A stretch of 64,000 nt of DNA from Zelopaecilomyces penicillatus (taxonomy: Eukaryota; Ascomycota; Sordariomycetes; Hypocreales; Pseudodiploosporaceae). Position numbers and translations under genes: made by a program. The stretch is from positions 3,720,001-3,784,000 of the forward strand of contig VCCP01000002.1 of NCBI GenBank assembly GCA_005765155.1, in the 5' to 3' direction. Of this stretch, positions 42,527 to 52,844 are shown piece by piece (positions within the stretch are counted from its first letter, which is position 1; every line of letters starts with the position of its first letter). Under the pieces are notes generated by a model. It had not been told where the DNA came from and made no database searches. It saw nothing but the letters and a program-made list of their open reading frames with translations.

Positions 42527-44388
42527 ATGGCTAGCACTTCCTCCACACAACTTTTGACCCTTCCCCGCCCGCCACGGACCACGGCAGAGCGTATGTGGTT
42601 GTGCTCCAGGCCAAGATGAATGAAACTAACATATATGATTAGTCAAGTATGCCGAGAGCTTCGTTGTTGATTTGAGTCTCGATGACGGTGGTGAAGGCAC
42701 CCAGAAGCTGGTGGATGTCATCAAACGCTCTGCGACTGATGGTATCTTTCACATTGTCAACCATGGAGTGCCCATGGACCTGGTAAGTAAGATGCGGTCT
42801 TGAGCACCACCACCCCAACTAGGCTGCCATAATCTTAACACAAACCAATGTTTTACTTTCTTTTACTAAACTACGACATAGCTTGAACTTCAACGAGACG
42901 TAGCCTACACTTACTTTGAGACCTCGTCACTGGAACAAAAGGACAAGGATACCACCAAAAATGAGAGTGGGCTTTTCGAAGGATACAAGCTGCGCACACC
43001 AGAGGAGTAAGAAAAGTGTGATCTTGTATTTGGACACATCGCTAATGTTCCTCATAGGAAAGAGCAAGGACTTACACCGACGATCGAGGAGTACAACTAT
43101 GACTATTATGCCACTGGCAAAGTGACGAGGCCGCCTATCATGGAGGAGTACGAAGAGAGGATAGGCAAGGTGTACACAGTGAGACCACCGGAGGATATTG
43201 AGTTTTACTAAACAGATGGCTAATATAATTAACGCAGCATTATCACAATGTCCTTATTCCCAAGGTCATGAAACTGCTTTCCTTGACCTGTGGGAAAGAG
43301 CCAGACCACTTCAGCAAGATGCACGATTCTTCGCAGCCCAACTCTGAGATTGGTCATTACCTGCGATATCGTAAGGGGCGTCCCATGTAAAAGGAAGGCA
43401 TTACTTATGGCTAATCTGATGCTAGATCGCAATTGGGAGAGTGATTCGGACAAGAAGCGTGCTTCTTACGCTGGCCATACAGATATTGGATCTGTGACGT
43501 TTCTGTACTGCAACCCAATCGCCTGTCTTCAAGTTTACGGCGTAGATGGGTGGCGATACATCCCGTACATTGAGGACAGTCTCATTGTCAATATTGGTGA
43601 CTGCTTGGAGTCTCTTACGGGCGGCAAGTTCCCAGCTGCTCTGCATAGACGTGAGTACAATCGACAGACAACTACAATAACACGATAAGACACATGCTGA
43701 CAATTGCTTTTGCACGTTGACAGTCGTCAAGTTCCAGGAAGACCAGTATGAATACAGTCGCATTGCACTCGTGTACTTTGTACACCCACACGACTCCATT
43801 ATCAGGGAGCACCTTCGTCTAGAAGGAGAGCGCCGAACAACGCTCGAGGGCACTAACATGATGAGCGGCCAGGAGGTCAATCGGCTCATCATGGCGCTAT
43901 CTGCCGACAACGAAGATCCATATGCGCAGATCGTCGACGGTAACACCTGGCTGCGCGCCAAGTCCGGGGAGCTGGTTACCGCACCAGAGGAGCTGAGCTT
44001 CGACTACCAGAACAGGACCATCAGGCGACGAGCAGATGCAGGCGAAGATTTTGCCAAGATTATAGGCGGCGCGGCTCCCCCGGGCAGCGGAAACACTGTC
44101 CTGACGGATGTACGTGGCTTTACACCGGAACAGTGGAGGACTATTCAGGCAGTTGCCCGGGTTATGGCTAAAGAAAAGGTGCTGTTTGATGAGAAGGCGT
44201 GGGCTAAGGCACTTGAGGTTTTGAACCAGGGGCAGGATGGTGCAGGTTTGCTGGCGGCAAAGGACTCTAACGACTTGAGTACAGAGCAGATCAAGGTTTT
44301 GGAACAGGCGCTGGATGACCTTCGAAATGCGGCATCAAGTGAGGCGCCGACGGCGGTGCAGCCGGAGCCTGTAGTTGCGGGAGCGTAG
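42527..44388 (+). CDS. 2-oxoglutarate/Fe(II) dioxygenase, IPNS-like, with long C-terminal extension
   Basis: Seven exons, 42527-42590, 42643-42782, 42882-43006, 43058-43169, 43238-43370, 43426-43650 and 43724-44388, encode 487 residues with all junctions in frame. The N-terminal DIOX_N region includes VIKRSATDGIFHIVNHGVP. The iron site is His209-x-Asp211 in YAGHTDIGSVTFLYCNP and His265 in FPAALHRL. Arg279 lies in YSRIALVYFVHP, where the usual R-x-S has Ala in place of Ser. After the catalytic core comes an extension of about 140 residues, with GFTPEQWRTIQAVARVM (Phe399) and LSTEQIKVLEQALDDL. Such enzymes hydroxylate, desaturate or cyclise small molecules in the cytosol; the substrate is unknown. 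The six introns are all 51-99 nt. Confidence 0.88.
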
Positions 44389-45554
44389 TGCTGGTTGTAT
44401 CGATTCTATAAGAAAAGATCGTCTAGATTTCAAAGCAAACCCACTGTTCAAGAATTGATGATTTTCCTACCTGGATATCAGTGGCTGCGTGAAGGTCTTG
44501 GCCTGCGTTATCTGATCTTGCTGTTAATTGGGCGACGCATCCTTGCCATCCCGTGAACTGCCGATCTAGAGCCGGCTCCGAGACGGGGCTGTGTGGGGCC
44601 GGTATGCGGATTTTTTCCAGCAGAGAACACACTACGAACTACCTAGTACTATGGTAGTTTGATAAGGCTAAAAACACCTTATTGACCCCTACTAACTACG
44701 TGCTGTAGCTTAAGTCAAGATAGGTACTAGCTACTACAACCGCTTCTCGTGGTGGCGGGAGCGTTCACACGAAAAAACCGGATCGATTCGTCAATCCGAA
44801 TCGCATTTCTAGGGAAGCCTCGGTGGGTTCAAAGCACCACATGTGAACAAACAGTCTGCACCCAAAGTTGCAACAACAAATATTATATTTTTTGTTGGGG
44901 GAGAAAAAGCGCTCCGCCCTCTCCTGTCATACGGACATTTGCGATGCCAGTTCAAATAAAAAAAAAACGTAAAAAGATTCCCGGTCCGGAGGATAGCGGC
45001 TTTTCACATGCTTGAGATGTTTGTTGGAGTTTTAGCAGCCATGAGCCACACTAGCCTGACGAGTTCTAGGCTCCAGGGGATCTGCTTCGCCTTGTTTATG
45101 CGGTACACAACCCACTGAGGTGTGAATCACCAGCAAAACATGTACCTCAGTATCTCTCACGGGGACCCGTGCACAGCCACACACGCACATCACCCCACCT
45201 TGTCCGCCCTCCTTGATGACGTCGCAATTTGCCCCGCCCAGAAAGCAGCTCTCGTCGCGCCTTCCGTGCCTGCCATGAGCCACGAGTCCATGACAAGCGA
45301 TTTGCTTCTGACGAAGGCTCAACAAACCAAGCTTTTTTCCCACTCAGGCACAACACTATAAACGCCCACACACACACATCTCCCTCCCTCTCTCCTCTCA
45401 CATAACTATTTTTCTCTTGGCTTGTCTTGAGAATATTACTGCACGCGCCTCTTTAAATTTTCAGATTAAGTTTCTCATCCTACACTTCCTCAGAAACCAA
45501 CAACAGATTTTCATCTCTTCTTGACCCCGCAGTCTACCACCATAGCTCGCCAAT
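44389..45554. promoter_or_regulatory. Intergenic and Vip1 leader, CT-rich
   Basis: The left part (44640-44735) is rich in short CTAC/GTAG motifs such as CTACCTAGTACTATGGTAGT. The right part (45360-45550) has a CA repeat and long pyrimidine tracts, typical of the promoter and 5' leader of a highly expressed fungal gene. No gene is seen. Confidence 0.45.
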
Positions 45555-46495
45555 ATGTCTGCCGCTTCGACTGTTCACGTGAAAAACATCGCTGAATCGA
45601 CCAGTGATGGTGAAATTAAGGATTTCTTCAGCTTCTGGTAAGTCTCTTTCTCTTTATTTTTACCCTTTTCGTTATTAGGGAACGCTGCATTTCTTCATTC
45701 CCTTGCTGTTTAATCCAGACACTTGGCGCTAATACGGTACTTTCGTACAGCGGCAAGATCTCCGACATCAAGGTCACACCTGAGGGCGAGACCAAGAATG
45801 CTGAAGTCACCTTTGAGAAGGAGACTGCCATGAAGACGGCTCTGCTCCTCAACAACACCCAGCTGGGAAAGAACCACATTTCTGTCACTAGCGCTACCGG
45901 CCAGAGTGATGACAATGGCTCTCAATTCACCAAGGATCGCGACACAGACGAGATCACACAGGAGGAGAAACCCCGCACTCGAATTCTGGCCGAGTATCTC
46001 GCCCACGGCTATGTTGTCGGCGACGCCGCCATTGAGCAGGCCATTGAGCTAGATGCCAAGCATGAGGTGTCAACCCGTTTCTTGACCACCATCCAGAACC
46101 TCGACAAGAAATATCAAGCCACCGACCGCGCCAAAGCTACTGACCAGAGCTACGGTATCACCCAGCGCGCCAGCACTCTTTTCACAGGCCTGCACACGTA
46201 TTTTGAGAAGGCCAGCAACACCCCCACGGGCAAGACTATTGCCAAGTTCTACCTCGATGGCTCGCGACAGGTGCAGGACATTCACACCGAGGCCAGGCGA
46301 CTTGCCGACCTCAAGAAGGAGGAGTTTGGTGGCAGCGCATACAAGGCCGCTGGCCTTGAGAGAGTCTTTGGAAAGGAGGTCCCTAAGCCCGCCACTGGCG
46401 ATGCCTCAACTTCTGCTGCGCCAGCCTCAGGCGCTGCGACGACAGACTCAAACCCAGCTGCTTCTACAGAGACTACGGCTGAGAAGACTGGTTAA
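45555..46495 (+). CDS. RRM protein of the Vip1 type
   Basis: Exons 45555-45637 and 45751-46495 (113-nt intron) encode 275 residues. An RNA recognition motif covers about residues 5-75: STVHVKNIAESTSDGEIKDF, then CGKISDIKV joined across the intron, then KNAEVTFEKETAMKTALLLN. The rest is a long helical region (RILAEYLAHGYVVGDAAIEQ, RFLTTIQNLDKKYQATDRAK, HTYFEKASNTPTGKTIAKFY) and an Ala/Thr/Pro-rich tail. The order, RRM then ILAEYLAHGY, matches the fungal family named after S. pombe Vip1, whose function is poorly known. Pyrimidine-rich leader and strong codon bias suggest high expression. Confidence 0.88.
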
Positions 46496-46820
46496 AGTGC
46501 TGGGAAGTTGTAGTATTAAAGATACCGAATGAATATTATGATGCGTTTTTTTGTCAGGAACCGTTACGAATGAGTTGGGCGACTTTGATGCTTGTTTGCA
46601 TCCATGGTAGGTATTAACGTTGTAATGTACCTTTGCTGAATTGTGCGAATTTTCTTTAAAGAATTTTTTTATTTATTTTATTTGACATTGCCATTATTCC
46701 ATCATGAGTTTGTCTCCATTACGTAGTTGAAAATCGTAAAAAGCCATTATTTGTGGCGTGCAAATGTCCAGGAATATTATTTTGCTCCGTCGACTCGAAA
46801 TGAATGCGATGTGCACAGCA
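46496..46820. other. Convergent 3' spacer
   Basis: This T-rich 3' sequence lies between the Vip1-like gene and the small protein at 46821. No gene is seen. Confidence 0.4.
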
Positions 46821-47073
46821 TTACTGCGTCTTGGAGAACTTTTCCTTGACGGCATCTTCTAAAGGACCCTTGGGGTTGGACTCGAGATTCTGTTGGCAAT
46901 GCATTAGCATCATGATGTACATATTAGTCCATTATTCTGCGCACCTCAATCTCCTTTTGAAGCTTTTCCTTTTTGTCGTCCATTTTGCCGATTCCCTGGC
47001 CGGAGCCGGGAGGGTCATGCTGCTGGGCGCCAGTCTGGCGTGACGGCGAGGGAGATTCGCGACCTTCAGGCAT
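46821..47073 (-). CDS. Small conserved-looking hydrophilic protein (65 aa), two exons
   Basis: Exons 47073-46945 and 46889-46821 encode 65 residues. The 55-nt intron starts GTGCGC, has GACTAAT and GCTAATG branch-like sites and ends CCAACAG. The protein reads MPEGRESPSPSRQTGAQQHD, then PPGSGQGIGKMDDKKEKLQK, EIENLESNPKGPLEDAVKEK and FSKTQ. It is highly charged, without Cys, membrane segment or signal peptide, and likely disordered with a short amphipathic helix. Such small Gln/Pro/Lys-rich proteins with a SNPKGPLE-type motif recur in filamentous fungi as uncharacterised or stress/conidium-associated proteins, but I cannot name a family. It is easy to miss because neither exon alone is long. Confidence 0.72.
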
Positions 47074-48912
47074 GGTGTATTTATTTAAAGTGAGAAGGAT
47101 ATTGGATTATTATCAATTTGTAATTGACCAATTGATGGGGAATTTATTGAATCGTAAGTTCGCTAGCAGTGGTATTGTAGATGTTTATATACTTACAGTT
47201 CATTCGGGGCAATGGTGCAGCATGGCAGCTGGGGCTGTTGGAGTCGATGCCGTCATTGGTATTGCATCATACTGATGTTTCTTTTGGTGCCTGTATGTCA
47301 TTTTAAGAAGATACCACCAGTAGCTGTGTTGGAGTGGAGAAAATGACGGAGCGAATGGCCCGGGGGGGGCTTTCGGTACGCCTTGTGAGCCAGTGTGTTG
47401 CTGAGATCGACGGGGAAAAGGGCTTTGGCTTATCTCAATTCACATGTCAGGTTAGACTTATATATACGATAGCATTGATTTGCTGTGATGAAATAAACGA
47501 TATGGAGCGAAATTCCAAAAATGGATATAGCGAGGTGCACATGGCCACCTGATATGTGCAAGGTATTCTACTATTTTGATAAAGACATTTAACTCATTTA
47601 AATTTATCGGTACTTACTAGTGATGGTAGTGTACTACTCTTGTCATCTATGCGCAACAGTTGAAGAATCGTGGTTTTCCTGGAAATAACTGTCAAAACCG
47701 TTTACAGACGAAGCTTAGCAAGACTGGCTCTTGTCTCCAACTCACAGCTGCTCATTTTCCCATCCGCCCGCTAGACCCCTACGAGATTTGTTAACTTTAA
47801 TAGCAGCAAGGTCAGGTTTATCTTGCTTCAGCCTTCTTCAGCCCAGTCGCCCTGCCGTTTCAGTTATAACCCGACTTCAAGTTGATGCCACCTTTATTTG
47901 TAAAGGCTTGTCTCAATTGCGTGTTTCACTCTAACAAAACAGACTTCATTACTCACTCTAACTTACTCTAAAACAGAATCAGCGAGCAATGCCCGTTACA
48001 AACACAACAGAGCCTCAAGCAACCGCAGTGTCAAAAAAACAACTAGCTGAAACTATCATTACAAGATTCAGTATGTAGTGCTTAAGCCTGGGGTATTAGT
48101 GTATTGCTATATCAAAGAACTTCCCCAAGCTTTTGTGCTAAATTAGCAGTCTATTCATAGGTAGTAAGGTGTGTCACTGTGTGATGACTGAGACACTTAC
48201 CGTTGTCGCATGATTGGCTACTTGAACTAGTGATATCGAGAACAAAAGATTGACGCACGTGTAAATGCCCAAATTTGAGAATGTAATCGACTTGGTATTT
48301 GGACTCACCTTGATGTTGAAGAATGTTACTGGAGAATGAGTTATCATGTTTGCGTAAGAGATGCTAGAGTCGGTTCAACTCATTACCGGTCTTTTTTTGC
48401 TCAACGATTCTGCTGACACTAATAATTTTTTCAGACGCATACATGTATGAAGCAAGACATTTTTCAATGCGCCTTTTTGGTCGTGTCTGGTGATGTATAA
48501 TGTGCTCTTCGATTCAATTGTTAACGTTTGATGTTGCATCGATAGAAACTCTGTAACGGTCTGCTGCCCCTCCATAGGGGACGCATCCATCCAACAGCAC
48601 CGCCCCCTATAGCACCACCCCACTGAGGTGCAGCGCCCACTGGCCTTTAGCAGTCCACTACAATGCAACGCTGGAGCTGGGAGCCCACAGCGGTGAAGCA
48701 CTGAGAACCTGGACGGTCCCCGCTGGACCTCCAGTTGCGCCGCCTAATAGTCACGCCTAGAGACGATTGGATGGCACTTTGGTCCGGGTTATCTTGAGCC
48801 CTCAACATCAACATCTACATCAAAATTGCGAGTCAAACGAACGAAAGAGTGCCCAGTCGACAACCACCCGCCCTCAGAGCCGAGGCTGCACTCGACGGAC
48901 AACCAACGAGTT
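47074..48912. other. Long AT-rich spacer (1.8 kb)
   Basis: No convincing gene is seen. A 29-codon frame from 47990 (MPVTNTTEPQATAVSKKQLA) ends at a GTATGT and could be a gene relic or uORF. GC-rich DNA from about 48560 to 48760 contains a 108-codon minus-strand frame with no features. Confidence 0.4.
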
Positions 48913-50176
48913 ATGCCCGATCTCAACTCGGTCCCCTCATCACCGCATCCCCTCGCCTCGCGCCGTACATCTACCTCCGCCTCCACCTTCCAGACAGCCC
49001 ACCAGATGGCTCCCCAGGTGGCATCTCCGCCCTCCGCCTCATCGAGCTCGCTCAACATCTTGCCTTCGAACCAGACCACCGTGAGCCAGCCCGCCTCGCT
49101 GGCATCGCAGCCGTCACAGCTGCTTCAGTCGTCGCCCTCGACTACCATGCCCTTATCGTCGTCGATCGATGCCAGCGTTGGGTCGGGTCCTGGGCCGCTG
49201 CGGCACCCACGACCTCTCACGGCGTCCGAGCTCCACATGCAGCTCGAGAAGGAGCAAGAGGCGGTGGTACGAGACCCTGTATTTCTTGATTTTATGTTTT
49301 CATTTATCTCCTAAATTTGAACAACTTGCTAACTCCGTCTTTTGTCAACAGGTGAACCGTTTGACCCGTGAACTCACACTCCTCCGTGCCGCCCATAACG
49401 CCTCGGTCGTTTCCAATACCTCGTCCGCTTCGGCTACTACATCCACTCACGAACCTATGGCTGAGTCCTCTCTACTGTCTGGCTCTGGTTTCTCCATTCC
49501 CACCACCAGACGCCACCACCGCACTTCGTCCTCCACATCGCAAAGCCAACACATTCAACTTGGATCATCGTACGAGGGCCGCTCTCAACAGCCTCGACCA
49601 CCCCACTCGGTCTCTCTCTCCCGACAGAACAGTGCTACTTCCCGCCGAAGTCTTACCGGTTCTCCAGCTCCGCCAAGCTCTCTGGATCCGTCAAACTACT
49701 TTCATCAACAGAGGGTTCCGGCATCGTCTTCGGCCATGGCTGGCTCGGTGATCGCCACGGCTGGCAGCTCCAACATGGGAGAGCAGCTGAGCCCGGGGCT
49801 CATGCCGGCAACCCTGCGATACGAAGAAACCGCATTCTACAGGAGCGAGCTGGAAGTTGCAAAGAAGGAAAACGACGCACTGAAACGACGAATCCGGGAA
49901 CTAGAGAGGTTCGTGCGGGATAGGCGAGCAAGTGACGCGAGCCGGCCGAGGAGTGATAGTGTAAGCACAACGGCAAGCGCCAGCGTTGCTCCCAGCGGCG
50001 GCGTTAGCATCGCAGGGCCTCGAGATGCGGTTTCCCGGCCGGAGAGGGAACGGGCGCTGACGAGCCAGAGCACGGTCAGTGCTACTGGCGGCATGGGTAT
50101 CGGCGTCCCGGAAGATGAAGTAGGCGTAGGAGAGAGTGCGGCGAGCGGGCGTTTAGGGAGCACCAACCAAGCATGA
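48913..50176 (+). CDS. Ser-rich coiled-coil protein, unknown function (392 aa)
   Basis: Exons 48913-49266 and 49352-50176 (85-nt intron with a GCTAAC branch site) encode 392 residues from MPDLNSVPSSPHPLASRRTS. Most of the protein is low-complexity Ser/Ala/Pro/Thr. Two helical segments stand out: ASELHMQLEKEQEAV joining VNRLTRELTLLRAAHNAS across the intron, and RYEETAFYRSELEVAKKEND followed by ALKRRIRELERFVRDRR. Both look like coiled coils and are the parts most likely to be conserved. The start is set at 48913 because the upstream in-frame codons (from an ATG at 48826) lack such character. A scaffold or signalling role is possible, but there is no recognised domain. Confidence 0.78.
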
Positions 50177-50838
50177 CGGTTGGTTCGATGAACGGCAGTT
50201 TTTTAGGACTGCATTTTCAAATCCACAAACCAACCTAACTAGGTAACTGACTGCTTTATCTGGTTTCATCCGTCTGTTACGGAAAGCACACGAAAAAAAA
50301 GGAGGGAACATGGATACAATTGTATCATTCTGCAGGGCACAGACTTGGAGTTGGCGTGTTTTTGTTTCTTGGGGGCTTTTTTGACACAGCTTTTGTTCTC
50401 TCAAACATCTTTTACTTTTCATTATTCTTTAACCTAGTCTCCTACTTTCAAAACGTTGAAAGTAAAGGGGTATGAATTCTCACACATCTCTTCTCTCTCC
50501 CTCCCGCATTACAAAGCGATAGCCCTGGTCTTATATTTCCCTACATCGTCGGTCTTATTTCCCGCTACTGTATGTTTCAACAAAAGGTACAAGAATAACC
50601 AGTCCCTCAACGATGATGCTAAATACAAGATATACCACAAGAAGCTCAGTCAAAAACTCGTTCGACGAGCATTATTTGTCCACAGCTAGCAAGTACCAGT
50701 CTCTCGAATGACGAAACCAGTCTCAGATAGTCAATCATGATACAGCATACTCTTCGATTTGGCGCGGCCATCGTTATCGTTGCGTCTGTAGCAGGAAAGC
50801 CATTTAACTTCCCAATTATGCACATAGATGTGCTCATT
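50177..50838. other. Convergent spacer
   Basis: AT-rich 3' DNA of two converging genes. No gene or repeat is seen. Confidence 0.4.
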
Positions 50839-52011
50839 CTACCAAATTTGGCATGCGTCTGGAGTTTTTTCCGTCTTTACTGCTGTGGTACCATCATTGG
50901 AGGTTACCCTTGGACTATTTATAGCTGTGAATTGCCTTCTCTTCTGTGACTGTGCAAGAGCCTCGTCTTCAGAGTCGTCTTCTGTTACGTGCATTGAAAG
51001 TCCGCCAGGGCTGCTCTTCATCATATCGTGTTTGCGCTTGGAGGCGCTCATCGTGGGAGATTCGTCCTTGGCCATGTATTCATAGCCGTGATCATTAACA
51101 GGATCGTCGTCGTCATCAGCTTCGTCATCAGCACCAACATAGGCACCAGCACTGCCCTTGCCATTGTTCTTGCAAGTAGAGGCTTGTATTTGTCGACTCG
51201 GAGTCTGAGGGTTCGTAGATGGTGATGCGACTGTTGCTGTTGTTGCTGTGGATGTGGCACTGACGTCAAGTGCGATTCTGGTTTTTCGTTTTTCGTGTAC
51301 ATAGTCGTATACTTTCTTTACCAATTCGACAAACGTCATGCGATGGTGAAGGCTTGGGATGATTTTGAAAGCAGCGGCAGCAGAGCAGCGGAAGACGTAG
51401 GATTCTAAGGATGTTACCTCTACGGCTTGAACCAGCATTTTGTTTTTGGTCTCTGAGCTCTCAAGTTTTGCGGAAATGACGTCTTTTTGAGTCCTCAAGG
51501 ATGCCAAATCTTCCTGACAGACTGAAAATTGATGTTGGGCATTGCTGAGTTGGCCCTCCAGAGCTTGGCGGGTGCTCTCATGATCCAACTTGTCTTGGGC
51601 CATTTCCTTCTCCAGGAGATCCTTCTCATTTCTGAGATCTGTGTTTTCCTTCTCCAGAATTTCTTTGCCCTTTCTCAAATCTGCGTTTTCCTTCTCTAGG
51701 AGATCTTTCTCTTTCCTCAGACCTGCATTTTCCTTTTCCAGGACTCGCTTCAGAGACTGCAGCTTTTGTTCCGACTCCTCGAGCTCTCGGACAATATCAG
51801 TGACGGACTGCTTGGGGGGCATTATCGGCCGTTTCGATACTCGGGTAAGGCCGACTTTGTTGAGGTCTTGCTTGGTGCTTATGCGGCTCTTTCTCTTAAG
51901 AATGGGGCGCCGAGTCCTTGAAGATACAATGGGATGGTGGCCATGTGCTCCTTCGGGCTGTTGTTCCCCGAACTTAACATATGGCTTGGCGGTTCGGGTT
52001 CGAAGATTCAT
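50839..52011 (-). CDS. Coiled-coil protein with 14-residue Leu/Glu/Lys repeats (390 aa)
   Basis: A single exon encodes 390 residues. The N-terminus is basic. Residues about 70-195 form a long coiled coil, with a tandem 14-residue repeat at 91-137 (LEKENAGLRKEKDL, LEKENADLRKGKEI, LEKENTDLRNEKDL, LEKEM). Then comes a compact, hydrophobic region (LESYVFRCSAAAAFKIIPSL and MTFVELVKKVYDYVHEKRK). The C-terminal half is disordered with an acidic run (DDEADDDDDPVND) and basic patches (ASKRKHDMMK, SQKRRQF) that suggest nuclear location. No family is recognised. It lies in AT-rich DNA, transcribed away from the peptidase gene. A fast-evolving or lineage-specific chromatin-associated protein is one possibility. 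Confidence 0.68.
   Translation of the reverse strand: MNLRTRTAKPYVKFGEQQPEGAHGHHPIVSSRTRRPILKRKSRISTKQDLNKVGLTRVSKRPIMPPKQSVTDIVRELEESEQKLQSLKRVLEKENAGLRKEKDLLEKENADLRKGKEILEKENTDLRNEKDLLEKEMAQDKLDHESTRQALEGQLSNAQHQFSVCQEDLASLRTQKDVISAKLESSETKNKMLVQAVEVTSLESYVFRCSAAAAFKIIPSLHHRMTFVELVKKVYDYVHEKRKTRIALDVSATSTATTATVASPSTNPQTPSRQIQASTCKNNGKGSAGAYVGADDEADDDDDPVNDHGYEYMAKDESPTMSASKRKHDMMKSSPGGLSMHVTEDDSEDEALAQSQKRRQFTAINSPRVTSNDGTTAVKTEKTPDACQIW
51601..51741 (-). repeat. Coding 42-bp tandem repeat
   Basis: About 3.3 units of 42 bp encode the 14-residue coiled-coil repeats of the gene at 50839-52011. Each unit equals two heptads. Confidence 0.85.
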
Positions 52012-52844
52012 CTTAAAGAGGGCATGTAACTGTTGCTGCTTGATTCACTTTAAGTGTGAAGTAGTGTTCCTGTTTATAAAAGATGTGTGATGATGTTCGA
52101 GGGAGAAGAGTTGAGGGAACAGCTGTTATGGGTTAAGCGGTACAGTTGCTTTGCTGACCGGTTGTTGCAGCTTCTGAGATGGCACTCACCCACTATTAAC
52201 AGTTGCCTCAAAATTTGAAGAAGCAAGCAATATGAGTGGATTGATAAGTTAGTCTGCGTTATACTCATCCTGTGGAACACATGTCAGGGACGGGCGCTAT
52301 GTAAAATGAGCGGCACATCTGAGTTGCAAGTGAATCGTGCCTGAAACCCAGAACTTGACTATCAAGCCTTCTCATGTCCTTATCTGAAGACCAATTTAAT
52401 CGGTTCCTTTTACTCGATTTATTTTTAAAATGTATTCTTATTGGCTTGAGTGAAATGAGGATTCTTAGTTGGGATATGAAGTGGGTTGTTCGCCTCATAA
52501 CTACTAGTTTACTGACTTTTTCAGTATTGACGCTCAATACTAATCCTTGTCATCTATACGATTAAATTCCGTTTATTTTATATTAAAACATTCTCGGCTT
52601 CCTACGAAGCTATGAATATTTTATTTCTCTTCTGCACATTCCATTCGGCTAACTCATGTGCGGCACCTTGGATCAACGTGAACCCCACTCTTGAACATGG
52701 TGCCTACTTTACGTCATCTCATCACATTGAGCAAACCAATCTTCATTTACAATCCTCTTTAAACATCATTACCCTTGAGTGATTAGTTGTATTCACGTTA
52801 TATTTCCCAATCAGTCAAACTGTGCCCTCATTTGAACCAGATCA
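52012..52844. promoter_or_regulatory. Divergent AT-rich spacer
   Basis: This stretch separates the coiled-coil gene and the membrane peptidase, head to head. It is distinctly AT-rich from 52380 to 52760. No gene is seen. Confidence 0.4.

Noticed and set aside
47990..48080. Short frame MPVTNTTEPQATAVSKKQLA ending at a GTATGT
   Set aside because: It could be a first exon, but no continuing exon is found: the best acceptor leads to an immediate stop. It is too short to call.
48375..48701. A 108-codon minus-strand frame in GC-rich DNA
   Set aside because: No homology is evident and there is no transposon feature such as terminal repeats or target duplications.
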